A DNA stretch of 64,000 nt, taken from contig NZ_JAINDZ010000008.1 of assembly GCF_019802345.1 (NCBI RefSeq), forward strand, positions 88,737 through 152,736, in the 5' to 3' direction. Numbering within the stretch: the first letter of the stretch is position 1; each line of letters starts with the position of its first letter. The DNA is from Methylosinus sp. Sm6 (GTDB lineage: Bacteria > Pseudomonadota > Alphaproteobacteria > Rhizobiales > Beijerinckiaceae). Made by a program: the position numbers and the translations under genes. Below, piece after piece: positions 18,120 to 27,149 of the stretch. Under the pieces are notes generated by a model. It saw only the letters and a list, made by a program, of their open reading frames with translations, did no database searches and had not been told where the DNA came from.

Positions 18120-18267
18120 ATGTCCCTCGATCTCGCGCCCGCGCTATTGGGAATGCGCCTCGAGCCCTTTATCGCGGCCACCGCGATCGGCATCTTGCCC
18201 GGCACATTGGTTTATACGGCGTTCGGAGCAAGGCTCGGAGACATATTCGACGCCGGCGCTGCGCTCA
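18120..18267 (+). pseudogene. remnant of a TVP38/TMEM64 (DedA-like) membrane protein
   Basis: About 48 codons reading ALLGMRLEPFIAATAIGILP, then GTLVYTAFGARLGDIFDAGA, resemble the region near the C-terminus of TVP38/TMEM64-family membrane proteins. There the pattern of a phenylalanine-rich helix followed by IGI-PGT is conserved. The N-terminal two thirds of such a protein and its last helix are absent. The frame then runs on as unrelated sequence to a stop at 18392. It borders directly on an AhpD-like fragment in another frame. I treat it as dead DNA left by a deletion; identification is from memory of the family, without alignment. Confidence 0.5.
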
Positions 18268-18500
18268 TCGGCGACCGTGCGCGTCTCTCAAATCAACCAA
18301 TGCGCCTTTTGCGTCGACATCAACTCTGCGACGCTGGCGAAGCGCGGCGTCGCGATGGAGAAGATCGACGCGCTCGCGAATTGGCGCGATAGCCCGCTGT
18401 TCGCTGCGGACGAGCGGCTCGCGTTGGAATATGCCGAGGCGACGACATTGACGGAGCCCGGCGTGAGCGACGGCTTGCGCGCCAGATTATCTGTCCTCGA
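18268..18500 (+). pseudogene. internal fragment of a carboxymuconolactone decarboxylase/AhpD-like gene
   Basis: The frame reads TVRVSQINQCAFCVDINSAT, then DALANWRDSPLFAADERLAL, then EYAEATTLTEPGVSDGLRAR. This is the middle of an AhpD-like alkylhydroperoxidase domain with its CxxC redox pair (CAFC). The part before the CxxC motif and the final helix are missing. After about 18480 the homology is lost, although the frame stays open to 18621. It joins the TVP38 remnant at about 18267, in a different frame. Bases 18500-18720 hold no gene that I can see. Confidence 0.6.
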
Positions 18501-18720
18501 AATTCAATGCGGCGTCTCGCCGCCGTCGCCCGAATCGCGCCGGACGGCGGCGCGCGTCGACAATGAGGTTGACGACGCGCCGGCGCCGATCGAGAATTTC
18601 CGAGGAACTGTCGTGGCCTAACGCATCGCAGAATAACTTCTGCGTGCGTTTCCAGCGAAATTCAATCAATGAAGCGCGCGCGTCCTGCGGCGCCTGCCAA
18701 CCGAATCGAGGGCGGCGTCG

Positions 18721-19773
18721 ATGCAAGAACGTCGGATCGCGTGGGTGGATAATGCGAAAGGAATATGCGTTATCCTCGTCGTCATGATGCATTCGGCGCT
18801 CGGGGTCGGAGACGCCATGGGCGGCGAGGGTCTGCTGCATTGGATCGTGGCCTTCGCGAAGCCTTTTCGCATGCCCGATTTCTTTGTCATCGCCGGTCTC
18901 TTTCTGTCACGAACCATCGACCGGGATTGGCGAACGTTTCTCGACCGAAAAGTCGTGCATTTCGCTTATTTCTACTTCCTGTGGCTGTTCATACAATGGA
19001 TCTTCAAGAGCCGCGTGTGGGCGGGAGGCGATCCGCTGGCGGCGTTGCGACAGCTGGCGCTCGCCTGCATCGAGCCGTTCGGAACCTTGTGGTTCATCTA
19101 TCTGCTGCCGATCTTTTTCGTATCGACGAAGCTGCTCCGCAATGTTTCGCCGGCGATCATGCTGTCGGCGGCCGGGCTGATGGAGACTGCCCGCGTCGCG
19201 AGTGGTTGGACCGTTCCGGATGAATTCGCGGCCCGATATTTCTACTTTTTGTTCGGCTATGTGTTCGCGCCGCACGTCTTCGCTCTGGCCGATGCGGCGA
19301 GGCGGACTCCAGGCGAGGCGCTGCTTCTCCTCGTCCTCTGGGCTGCGGCGAATGCGACGCTGGCGTTCTCGCCCTCGCCATTCGCCGGCTTTCCGACGCT
19401 CGCAGCGCTGCCGCTCGTGAGCCTCGCGGCCGGCCTCGCCGGAGCCGCGGCCGTCGTCGTCCTCGCAGCGCTTGCCTGCGATCTCGCAGGGATGGGCTGG
19501 CTTCGATATTGCGGCGCCAACTCGCTGGCGATCTATCTCGGCTTCTTCCTTCCGATGGCGGCCGCGCGCAAGGCCATTGTCGACTTCGACCTCATGGCGA
19601 GCGTGAGCTCGGCGTCGGCCACAGTCACCTTTATCGGAGTCGTCGGGCCTCTGCTTCTGCATCGGTCGACGAGACGCGGAACATTTCGCTTCATCTTCCA
19701 AAGGCCAGCGTTTTTCCGGCTGCGGACGCCAGCCCCTCGCGCGGATGGCGTGACGCGGCAGAACGCTCTCTGA
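18721..19773 (+). CDS. acyltransferase family 3 membrane protein
   Basis: 350 residues with about ten hydrophobic segments. The first is preceded by the typical opening of acyltransferase-3 proteins (RIAWVDNAKGICVILVVMMH) and followed by RMPDFFVIAGLFLSRTI. FGTLWFIYLLPIFF, FLFGYVFAPHVF and YCGANSLAIYLGFFLP are further hallmarks. Proteins of this family move acyl groups such as acetyl or succinyl onto surface polysaccharides or lipids at the inner membrane. The substrate cannot be read from the sequence. It stands alone: remnants lie upstream, a repeat and an opposing unknown gene downstream. The ATG at 18721 has only a weak ribosome site (GAGGG). Confidence 0.85.
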   Translation: MQERRIAWVDNAKGICVILVVMMHSALGVGDAMGGEGLLHWIVAFAKPFRMPDFFVIAGLFLSRTIDRDWRTFLDRKVVHFAYFYFLWLFIQWIFKSRVWAGGDPLAALRQLALACIEPFGTLWFIYLLPIFFVSTKLLRNVSPAIMLSAAGLMETARVASGWTVPDEFAARYFYFLFGYVFAPHVFALADAARRTPGEALLLLVLWAAANATLAFSPSPFAGFPTLAALPLVSLAAGLAGAAAVVVLAALACDLAGMGWLRYCGANSLAIYLGFFLPMAAARKAIVDFDLMASVSSASATVTFIGVVGPLLLHRSTRRGTFRFIFQRPAFFRLRTPAPRADGVTRQNAL

Positions 19774-19890
19774 GCGTCGGTCTCGAGGCGAGCCGGCGGG
19801 AAAGCACAACGATGACTGCCGCAGTCCTCGCCGTGGGCTGACAAATGAGGAGACGGCCGAGGGTCGTTCGCAGGCGATCAAATATCGCTC

Positions 19891-19970
19891 GTGGTCTGCT
19901 TCGTCGAATTTGATGGCTTCGAGAGCGAGCCTGAAGGCTCGCGGTCCGGGGGCCGCGCGTGGACCGCGAG
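19891..19970. repeat. dispersed palindromic repeat, family A, diverged copy
   Basis: Contains the palindrome GCGAGCCTGAAGGCTCGC followed by GGTCC, then a spacer and GGACCGCGAG. It is flanked on the left by GTGGTCTGCTTCGTCGAATT, whose reverse complement (with small changes) flanks the copy at 56841. The right arm is degraded compared with the copies at 40755 and 56841. Confidence 0.8.
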
Positions 19971-19976
19971 CAGCTC

Positions 19977-20855
19977 TCAGCCTCGACGGCGCATGAGAAG
20001 CGCGGCGGCGCCGACGCCGGCGCTGGCCAGAGCCGCGACGGGCCGCTCCGCCGCCAGCGCGACGGCGACGCCGAAAAGCGTGGCGCAGGCTAGCGCCAAC
20101 GCCGCGGCGAGCGCCAGCATGGAAGCTCGGCCACCGCCGGCCGTGAGCGGCGCCGGCGCGGGCGAGCCGGCCGCGGCCGCGATCAATGCCGCGGCCGTCG
20201 GATCGAGCAGCAGCCGATCGATGGACAGGGGCGGCGCCGAATAGGGGAAGCCGCCCGAGCCCGCGGCGAAGTCGCGGTCATAGACCACCGCCTCGAAAGC
20301 GCGCGGTCCGGTCTTGGCGACATAGACGTCGAGCGTCGTCGTCTCATGTCCGCCATCGCGGGCGAGCAGCGAGAGACGCAACGTCGTTTCGGCGTCGGCG
20401 GCGTTGCGAGAGGGGCGTCGCGCCTCGGCGACGATCGGCGCCGCATCGAAAAATTCGTTCGAGGTCTCCCCACGCGCCTCGGCGCGGGCGAGCGCCGCGG
20501 CCTGCGTCTCGCGGAGAATCGTCCGCATCGGCAGACGGGCGCCGATGAGCCGCGGAAGCTCTGCGAGAGCCGCGGCCGTGGGCCCATAGGCGGCGGCGAG
20601 CGGCGAATCGGCTTCCGTCGTCGCGGCTGCCGATTGCGCGAGCGTGTCCGCCGCGCCGACCGGGAGATTGAGGTTGCGATAGCCGGCCGGCAAGGCGTCG
20701 CGCAGGCCGGGTCCGGGCGAGGGCGCGGCCGGCGCGGAAGCGGGAGCGTCGTCGAGCGCCGGGACGGACTCGGCCTTGGCGGCGACCGCGGCGACGCGGG
20801 ACAGCGCCCGGACGCCGGGGGAGCTGGAGGTGAGAGCGGAAATCGGAGAAACCAT
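19977..20855 (-). CDS. protein of unknown function with C-terminal hydrophobic segments
   Basis: 292 residues; I do not recognise it. The first 60 residues are alanine/proline/serine rich. The middle is a mixed, probably folded region (LRLSLLARDGGHETTTLDVY, then VAKTGPRAFEAVVYDRDF). The end carries two hydrophobic stretches (ASMLALAAALALACATLFGV and PVAALASAGVGAAALLM) and stops in a basic tail (RRRG), suggesting a C-terminal membrane anchor. Its start faces the fusion gene at 21007 across about 150 bases. No clear ribosome site precedes the ATG. Codon use is like its neighbours, and no overlapping frame looks more protein-like. Confidence 0.6.
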   Translation of the reverse strand: MVSPISALTSSSPGVRALSRVAAVAAKAESVPALDDAPASAPAAPSPGPGLRDALPAGYRNLNLPVGAADTLAQSAAATTEADSPLAAAYGPTAAALAELPRLIGARLPMRTILRETQAAALARAEARGETSNEFFDAAPIVAEARRPSRNAADAETTLRLSLLARDGGHETTTLDVYVAKTGPRAFEAVVYDRDFAAGSGGFPYSAPPLSIDRLLLDPTAAALIAAAAGSPAPAPLTAGGGRASMLALAAALALACATLFGVAVALAAERPVAALASAGVGAAALLMRRRG

Positions 20856-21006
20856 TTTTCGGCAATTCCGTTACGCTGCATCTAACGAGCAACGCTAGGC
20901 CGAGTCGGCTTGCGCCGGGCTTGCGGCGCGCAATCTTCATCGCACTATTTATGCGTGCAGCCGGGCGGCGGGCGGGCCGATCGCCCATTCGCATGGGACG
21001 GCCGTC

Positions 21007-23862
21007 GTGCCAGTTCGAGCCCGAGGCGCCGGATCGCATCCGCAATCCTCCGAGGCGGCGCAGCGCGAGCTCGTCGCCGTGGTCGCCGCCTTTGCGCGCG
21101 AGCTGCACCCGAGCCGCGCGCAGCCGAGCGGCGTCGCCCTGTCCAGCCGGCTCGAGCAGGATCTGGGCGTCGACAGCCTGGCGCGCGCCGAGCTGATCCT
21201 GCGGCTCGAGCGACGCTTTCGCCGGCGCCTGCCGATCGAGGCCATGGGGCGGGCGGAAACCGTCGAAGACGTGCTCGCCGCGCTCGAGGACTCGTCGGGC
21301 GAGCCGCTGCGCGTCGAGCGCGCGCAAGCCGCCGCATTGCCGCCGGCCGAAGCCGCGGCCGAGGCGCGCACGCTCGTCGAAGCGCTGGAATGGCACGTCG
21401 CGCGCCATCCCGATCGGCTGCATCTCACCTTTCTCGCCGATGCGACGACGGCGGCGGGCGCGCTGACCTATGGTCGCCTCGCGGCCGAGGCGCGGCGCGC
21501 GGCGGCGGGACTCGCGACGATGGACATAGAGCCGGGCGATCGCATCGCCTTGATGCTGCCGACGGGGCTCGATTTCTTCATCGGCTTCTTCGGCGCGCTC
21601 TATGCCGGCGCGGTCCCCGTCCCGATCTATCCTCCCATGCGGCTCTCGCAGATCGAGGATCATCTGCGGCGGCAGATCGGCATATTGCGCAACGCCGGCG
21701 TCAAAGTGCTGATCACCGCGCCCGAGGCGGCGCGGCTCGCGGCTCTCGCGCGCAGCCGCGTCGAGACGCTCGAGCGAATCGTCGTCGTGGACGAGCTGAC
21801 GGCGGCGGGCGGCGGCGCCGCCGCGCCGCTCCCCCGCGACGAGCGGGCGACCGCGATGCTTCAATATACGTCCGGCAGCACCGGCGATCCGAAGGGCGTC
21901 GTGCTGAGCCACGCCAATCTGCTCGCCAACATCAGGGCGATGGGCGCGGCCCTGCGCGCCTCCTCCGCCGACGTCTTCGTGAGCTGGCTGCCGCTCTATC
22001 ATGATATGGGGCTGATCGGCGCCTGGTTCGGCTGCCTCTATTTCGGCGCGCCGCTCTATGTGATGTCGCCGCTCACCTTCCTCGCTCGCCCGGCCGCCTG
22101 GCTCTGGGCGATTCACGCCCATCGCGGGACCCTGAGCGCCGCGCCGAACTTCGCCTTCGAGCTCTGTCTCGACAAGATCGACGCAAGCGAGCTCGAAGGT
22201 CTCGATCTTCGCTCATTGCGCTTCGTCGCCAATGGGGCGGAGCCGGTCGGCCCGCGCACGATCCGCCGCTTTGCGGAAAAATTCGCGCCGTTCGGCTTTC
22301 GGCCCGATGCCATGGCGCCGGTCTACGGTCTCGCGGAAAACGCGGTCGGCCTCGCCTTTCCTCCGCTCGGCCGGGCGCCGCCGATCGAGCGCGTCGACCG
22401 GGACGCTCTCGCCTTGCGCGGGGCGGCCGAGCCGGCCTTGCCCGGCGCCCCCCATGCGCTCGAGCTCGTCGCCTGCGGCCAGCCTCTGCCCTTGCACGAA
22501 ATCCGCATCGTCGACGAGGCGGGGCGCGAGCTCGGCGAGCGGCGCGAGGGCCGGCTCGAATTCCGCGGGCCGTCGGCGACGGCCGGCTATTTCCGCAACG
22601 AGGCGAAAACGCGCGAGCTGATCCGGGGCGGCTGGCTCGACAGCGGCGATCGCGCCTATCTCTCCGGCGGCGACGTTTTCGTCACCGGCCGCATCAAGGA
22701 TATTCTGATCCGCGCCGGCCGCCATCTCTATCCGCAGGAGATCGAGGCGGCCATCGGCGAGATCGACGGAATTCGCAAGGGCTGCGTCGCCGTGTTCGGC
22801 GTCGCCGATCCCGGCTCGGGCACGGAGCGGATCGTCATCGTCGCCGAGACCTATGCGACCACCGGTCCGGACCGTGCGGCGCTCGCGGCCAAGGCGCAGG
22901 AGACGATGAGCGCGATCGGCGGAACGCCGGCCGACGACATCGTGCTGGTTCCGCCGCGCACGACGCCCAAGACGTCGAGCGGGAAGATTCGGCGCAGCGC
23001 CGCCCGCGAGCTCTATGAGCAGGGCCGGCTCGGCGCGCCGCCGCGGGCGGTGTGGCTGCAGCTCGCCCGCCTCGCGCTCGCCGGGCTGCGGCCCGGCCTC
23101 GGCCGGCTCGCCGGCCGCGCGGGTGATTGGGCCTATGCGGCCTGGTGGTGGCTCGTCATCGCCTGCGGCTATGCGGCCGCCTGGATCACGGTGATGGCGA
23201 CGCCCGGCCTCGAGCGCCGCTGGACCGCGACGCGGCGCATCGCGCGCGCCATGCTCGCGGCGCTGGGCGCGCCCGTTTCCGCCGAGGGATCGGAGCGCCT
23301 CCCGGACGGCGGGGCGATGCTCGTCTTCAATCACTCGAGCTATATGGACGTGGCGCTGCTCGCGGCTTTTCTGCCCGGCGCGCCGGCCTATGTGGCCAAG
23401 CGCGAGCTGGCGCGCCAGCTCTTCGCCGGCCCGTTCCTGAGCCGGCTCGGCGTCCTCTTCGTCGAGCGCTTCGACGCCGTCGCCGGCGCCGCCGACGCCG
23501 AGAGGCTCGCCGCGGCCGCCCGCGGCCGCAATCTCGTGTTCTTTCCGGAGGGGACGTTCACGCGCCGGCCGGGCCTCGGCGGCTTCTATCTCGGCGCGTT
23601 CAAGATCGCCGCCGCGGCCGGCCTGCCGGTCTATCCGGGCGTTTTGCGCGGCACGCGCTCGATGCTGAGGAGCGACCAATGGTTTCCGCGCCGCGCCGCG
23701 CTCTCGCTGCGGATCGAGCCGCCGATCCGGCCGGAGGGGACGGATTTTTCCGCCGCGCTGAAGCTGCGCGACGCCGCTCGCGCCGAAATCCTCGCCCGCT
23801 GCGGCGAGCCGGATGTGGATGAGCTGGTCAAGCCTCGAGGGCAGTCGGCAACACGGCAGTAG
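21007..23862 (+). CDS. acyl carrier protein / acyl-AMP ligase / PlsC acyltransferase fusion
   Basis: 951 residues in three domains. Residues about 20-95 form an acyl-carrier-protein domain with its phosphopantetheine serine near 56 (DLGVDSLARAEL). Residues about 120-670 form an AMP-binding acyl ligase (YTSGSTGDPKG near 287, GWLDSGDRAY, GRIKDILIRAGRHLYPQEIE), closest in look to long-chain fatty acyl-AMP ligases. After a hydrophobic stretch (AWWWLVIACGYAAAWITVM), residues about 750-930 form a PlsC-type acyltransferase with NHSSYMD near 774 and FPEGT near 845. The chain could activate a fatty acid, hold it on its own carrier and pass it to a lysolipid at the membrane; that sequence of steps is inference. 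GTG start. Not part of an operon. Confidence 0.88.
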   Translation: MPVRARGAGSHPQSSEAAQRELVAVVAAFARELHPSRAQPSGVALSSRLEQDLGVDSLARAELILRLERRFRRRLPIEAMGRAETVEDVLAALEDSSGEPLRVERAQAAALPPAEAAAEARTLVEALEWHVARHPDRLHLTFLADATTAAGALTYGRLAAEARRAAAGLATMDIEPGDRIALMLPTGLDFFIGFFGALYAGAVPVPIYPPMRLSQIEDHLRRQIGILRNAGVKVLITAPEAARLAALARSRVETLERIVVVDELTAAGGGAAAPLPRDERATAMLQYTSGSTGDPKGVVLSHANLLANIRAMGAALRASSADVFVSWLPLYHDMGLIGAWFGCLYFGAPLYVMSPLTFLARPAAWLWAIHAHRGTLSAAPNFAFELCLDKIDASELEGLDLRSLRFVANGAEPVGPRTIRRFAEKFAPFGFRPDAMAPVYGLAENAVGLAFPPLGRAPPIERVDRDALALRGAAEPALPGAPHALELVACGQPLPLHEIRIVDEAGRELGERREGRLEFRGPSATAGYFRNEAKTRELIRGGWLDSGDRAYLSGGDVFVTGRIKDILIRAGRHLYPQEIEAAIGEIDGIRKGCVAVFGVADPGSGTERIVIVAETYATTGPDRAALAAKAQETMSAIGGTPADDIVLVPPRTTPKTSSGKIRRSAARELYEQGRLGAPPRAVWLQLARLALAGLRPGLGRLAGRAGDWAYAAWWWLVIACGYAAAWITVMATPGLERRWTATRRIARAMLAALGAPVSAEGSERLPDGGAMLVFNHSSYMDVALLAAFLPGAPAYVAKRELARQLFAGPFLSRLGVLFVERFDAVAGAADAERLAAAARGRNLVFFPEGTFTRRPGLGGFYLGAFKIAAAAGLPVYPGVLRGTRSMLRSDQWFPRRAALSLRIEPPIRPEGTDFSAALKLRDAARAEILARCGEPDVDELVKPRGQSATRQ

Positions 23863-23900
23863 GCAGTAGAAGGGCTTCTGCCGAGCTCGACTGCGACGGC

Positions 23901-24215
23901 CTACTCGTCCTCTCCGAACCTGTTCCCGACCAGCGCCGTCAGCGCCTCGATCGCCTCATGCGCCTGGGGCCCGCTGGCGGTCACGGTGATGGTCGCGCCT
24001 TTGGCGGCGCCGAGGGTCAGAATGCCCATGATCGAGCTGCCGCCGACCGTGTCGCCGCATTTGGAGACCGTGATCTCGGCCTCGTAGCGTTCGCAGCACT
24101 GGACGAATTTGGCCGTCGCGCGGGCGTGCAGCCCCTTGCGGTTCACGATGACGAGATCCCGAACAATGCGCGCGCCGGCGTCGGAAGCGTCGGCGGAAAG
24201 ACTCTCGGTGGTCAT
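23901..24215 (-). CDS. ptsH: HPr family phosphocarrier protein
   Basis: 104 residues; an extra N-terminal tail of about 16 residues precedes the HPr fold. The phosphorylatable histidine is His30 in KGLHARATAKFV. The regulatory serine for HprK is at 60 or 61 in GGSSIMGILTLGAA. In alphaproteobacteria HPr belongs to a regulatory PTS with no sugar permease, passing phosphate from EI-Ntr to EIIA proteins. Its start overlaps the upstream EIIA gene by four bases, and HprK lies beyond, so all three parts of the switch are together. Confidence 0.93.
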   Translation of the reverse strand: MTTESLSADASDAGARIVRDLVIVNRKGLHARATAKFVQCCERYEAEITVSKCGDTVGGSSIMGILTLGAAKGATITVTASGPQAHEAIEALTALVGNRFGEDE

Positions 24216-24613
24216 TTGGCGTTGAGCACTCGGCTGGCGATATAGACATATTTACGCCCGGCGTCCTGCGCCTGCAACACCGCCTGCTCGAGCGGCGCCG
24301 TCTCGCGGACGGAGGCGAGCTTGATCAGCATGGGCAGGTTGACCCCGGCCAGAACCTCGACCTTGCCGCCATTCATGACGGAAATCGCGAGATTGGACGG
24401 GGTGCCGCCGAACATGTCGGTCAAGACGACGACGCCATCGCCGCTGTCCGCTTCGGCGATGGCGTCGATGATCTCGCGGCGCCGGCGCTCCATGTCGTCC
24501 TCCGGGCCGATGGATATGGAGACGAGCTGTTTTTGCGGGCCGACCACATGCTCCAGCGCCGCGCGAAACTCCGTGGCGAGGTGCCCATGGGTCACCAGGA
24601 CCATTCCGATCAT
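24212..24613 (-). CDS. PTS EIIA component, mannose family
   Basis: 133 residues, a free-standing EIIA-Man domain. The phospho-accepting histidine is His9 in LVTHGHLA. The VVLTDMFGGTPSNLAIS stretch and NLPMLIKLAS are conserved in the family. It has no EIIB, EIIC or EIID partner here, consistent with a signalling role rather than sugar uptake. It sits between HprK (185 bases upstream) and HPr (overlapping by ATGA). Confidence 0.92.
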   Translation of the reverse strand: MIGMVLVTHGHLATEFRAALEHVVGPQKQLVSISIGPEDDMERRRREIIDAIAEADSGDGVVVLTDMFGGTPSNLAISVMNGGKVEVLAGVNLPMLIKLASVRETAPLEQAVLQAQDAGRKYVYIASRVLNAK

Positions 24614-24798
24614 TCGCAGCTACCGCTCATGAACCGTCTCGCGAGAGAACGAGAACGTCGAAACCCAGGGGGGCCGACAAGGATCGACATGACGGCTCCC
24701 GACGTTAATAACGCGAATGTCGTCTCGACGTTCGCTGCGCCTCGGGGGGCATTTTGTGCGATGCGGCGAAATTGGCAAGCAAAAACCTCCGTCCGACG

Positions 24799-25296
24799 CT
24801 AAAATGCTACAAGATCATGAATAAATGAAAATATCTTGCGCCCGGCCGCGGTCTCGCCGGCGTCCGCCGCGAGCCGCGGAAGGATCACGCCGCAGATCTC
24901 GGCGAGGGCGGATTCGGGATCGGGCAGCCGCGGGAGCGGGCTTTCGCTGCGGCCACGGAGGTCGACCACGCATCGGATCACGCCGCGCGATTCGTGCGAG
25001 GCGGGGAGAATGCCGACGCCGCGCTCCTCGATCGCTCCCGCTATGGCCGGATGCGGACGCGCCAGCAGACGGCCGTGGCGGTTCTCGATCTCGACGCGAT
25101 CGTCGCCGATGAGGCGCGCGAAGCGGCCCTCGCTCCGGGCCAGGGCGATCAGCTCGAGGGTGAGCGCGCTCTTGCCGCTGCCGGAAGGGCCGCGCAGAAG
25201 CACGCCGGCGGCGCCGACGAGCAGGGCGTTGGCGTGGATCGTCCTCCGTCGTCCCTCGGCGCTCCCGGCGGGGAAGGGGAGGGCGAGGTCGGTCAT
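24799..25296 (-). CDS. hprK: HPr kinase/phosphorylase, short alphaproteobacterial form
   Basis: 165 residues, only the C-terminal catalytic domain; the N-terminal domain of the roughly 310-residue Gram-positive enzyme is absent, as is usual in alphaproteobacteria. Walker A is GPSGSGKS at 36-43, followed by FARLIGDDRVEIENRHGR and a GVGILPASHESRG segment. It phosphorylates and dephosphorylates the regulatory serine of HPr. Its ATG overlaps the chvG stop by four bases, so it is co-transcribed with chvI and chvG. The 185 bases after it, before the EIIA gene, hold no gene. Confidence 0.93.
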   Translation of the reverse strand: MTDLALPFPAGSAEGRRRTIHANALLVGAAGVLLRGPSGSGKSALTLELIALARSEGRFARLIGDDRVEIENRHGRLLARPHPAIAGAIEERGVGILPASHESRGVIRCVVDLRGRSESPLPRLPDPESALAEICGVILPRLAADAGETAAGRKIFSFIHDLVAF

Positions 25297-27149
25297 TTGG
25301 CCGCCGGCAGCCAGATGACGAAGCGAGCGCCGATGGTCTCGTCGCCCGGGCGGGCGGAATCGGTTCCCTCCGGCTCCGCTCTGGTGCGGTTCATCGCGCG
25401 GATGCGGCCATTGTGCGCCTCGACGATCTGGCGGGAGATCGACAGGCCGAGGCCAGAGTTCTGGCCGAAGCCCTGCTCGGGGCGGTCGGTGTAGAATCGC
25501 TCGAAGATGCGCTCGAAGGCGTCGGCCGGAATGCCCGGCCCGTCGTCGTCGACGATGATCTCATAGCCGTCGACCGCCTGCCCGCCCATTCCGATCGCCT
25601 GCTCTCCCCGCAGGGTCACCCGCACGCCGGCGCCGGGCGCGGAGAAGGAGCGGGCGTTGTCGATCAGATTGTCGAACACTTGGGCGAGGCGGGAATCATG
25701 GCCGAGAATGCGCCAGCGCCGGCGCGCATCGCTCGAGGCGCGGATGTCGAGCGTCACCTCGACTCCATCGCCGCGGTCGACCTCGCGCGCCATGCCGACC
25801 ACGGTCTTCAGCACCGCAGCGATATCGACCGTCGCCATATCGGCGCGGGCGAGCTCGGCGTCGAGCCGCGAGGCGTCGGAAATATCGGTGATGAGGCGAT
25901 CGAGCCGACCGACGTCATGCTTGATGATCGTCAACAGACGCGCGCGCGCGTCGTCGTCGCGCGCGATCGGCAGAGTCTCCACCGCGCTGCGCAGTGAGGT
26001 CAGCGGATTCTTCAGCTCATGGGCGACATCGGCGGCGAAATGCTCGATCGCCTCGATGCGATTGTAGAGCGCCGCGGTCATGTCGCGCAGCGCGCCGGAC
26101 AAATGGCCGATCTCGTCCTGGCGCTGCGAGAAGTCGGGAATTTCCTGCCGCGATTTGACGCCGCGCCGCACGCGCTCGGCCGCTTCGGCGAGGCGCCGCA
26201 TCGGCTCGGCGATGGCGCCGGCGAACAGCAGCGAGAGCAGCAGCATCACGCCGGCGGAGACGAGGAAGATGCGGATGATGCCCCAGCGCTCCTGGGCGAG
26301 GATGGCGTCGATGTCGCCGCCGAGCGTCGACAGCAGCAAGGCGCCGCGCACCGAGCGGAAACGCTGCACCGGCACCGCGACGGAGATGATCGTCTCGCCC
26401 TTGGCGTTGGCGCGCACCACCGACAGCGCGCCGCCGGAGAGCGCGCTCGCCACTTCCGGATAGGCCTTGCCATTGCCGGCGCCGATGTCTTCATAGAGCG
26501 GCAACTCCGGCCGGCGCGTCCAGCGCCGCACCGCGTCGAACGCCTGCTCGAGCCGACCCGTCGCGCCCTGCGCGCCGCCGGACGGGCCGAGCTCGAAGCG
26601 CAGAATGTTGGAGCGGCCGCTGACGGAGCGCGAATCGAGCAGCAGATAGCCGTCGCGATCATAGATGCGCGCGCGTGTGCGCGTCGGCGACACGAGGCGG
26701 CGCAGCAGCGGGCCGATGCGCTCGGGATTGAGCGAGAACTCCATCGACGGCTGGCTGCCTTCCTCGACGCTGTAGCTCTCGCCAGGCGCGAGACGCAGCA
26801 GCTTCTCGGGATCGATGGTGATGGCGTCGGTGTCGACAGTGGCCGAGGCGGCGATCGCCGCGGCGATGATCTCGCCCTGCGTCTGCAGGCTCTGCACGCG
26901 CGCGTCGATCAGGCCTTCGCGGAATTGATTGAGATAGAGGAAGCCGGCGAGCAGCGCCACCAGCCCGCCGAGATTGAGCACGACGATGCGGCGCGTGAGC
27001 GATGACGAGAGGCGCGACTGCGCCGCGCGCGCGAGACGCAGCAGCTTGATCGAGGCGACACGCCCGACGCGATTGCGGCGCGCCGATGTGTCGGCGGCGA
27101 CGTTCTCGTTGTCGGCGGCTATGGTCATGGACGGCCGAATCGCTGTCAC
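25293..27149 (-). CDS. chvG: ChvG-type sensor histidine kinase
   Basis: 618 residues. Two membrane helices ([20 protein letters not shown] and [20 protein letters not shown]) enclose a periplasmic sensor domain of about 240 residues. Then come a HAMP-like linker, the phospho-accepting histidine in [20 protein letters not shown], and an ATP-binding domain ([16 protein letters not shown], then [14 protein letters not shown]). ChvG/ChvI (ExoS/ChvI, BvrS/BvrR) control the envelope and acid response in Rhizobiales. It overlaps chvI upstream and hprK downstream, the standard order in this group. Confidence 0.93.
   Translation of the reverse strand: MTAIRPSMTIAADNENVAADTSARRNRVGRVASIKLLRLARAAQSRLSSSLTRRIVVLNLGGLVALLAGFLYLNQFREGLIDARVQSLQTQGEIIAAAIAASATVDTDAITIDPEKLLRLAPGESYSVEEGSQPSMEFSLNPERIGPLLRRLVSPTRTRARIYDRDGYLLLDSRSVSGRSNILRFELGPSGGAQGATGRLEQAFDAVRRWTRRPELPLYEDIGAGNGKAYPEVASALSGGALSVVRANAKGETIISVAVPVQRFRSVRGALLLSTLGGDIDAILAQERWGIIRIFLVSAGVMLLLSLLFAGAIAEPMRRLAEAAERVRRGVKSRQEIPDFSQRQDEIGHLSGALRDMTAALYNRIEAIEHFAADVAHELKNPLTSLRSAVETLPIARDDDARARLLTIIKHDVGRLDRLITDISDASRLDAELARADMATVDIAAVLKTVVGMAREVDRGDGVEVTLDIRASSDARRRWRILGHDSRLAQVFDNLIDNARSFSAPGAGVRVTLRGEQAIGMGGQAVDGYEIIVDDDGPGIPADAFERIFERFYTDRPEQGFGQNSGLGLSISRQIVEAHNGRIRAMNRTRAEPEGTDSARPGDETIGARFVIWLPAAK

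Noticed and set aside
20343..22122. 592-codon minus-strand frame across the unknown gene and the fusion gene
   Set aside because: Mostly antisense to the ACP/ligase domains, with shadow-type composition.
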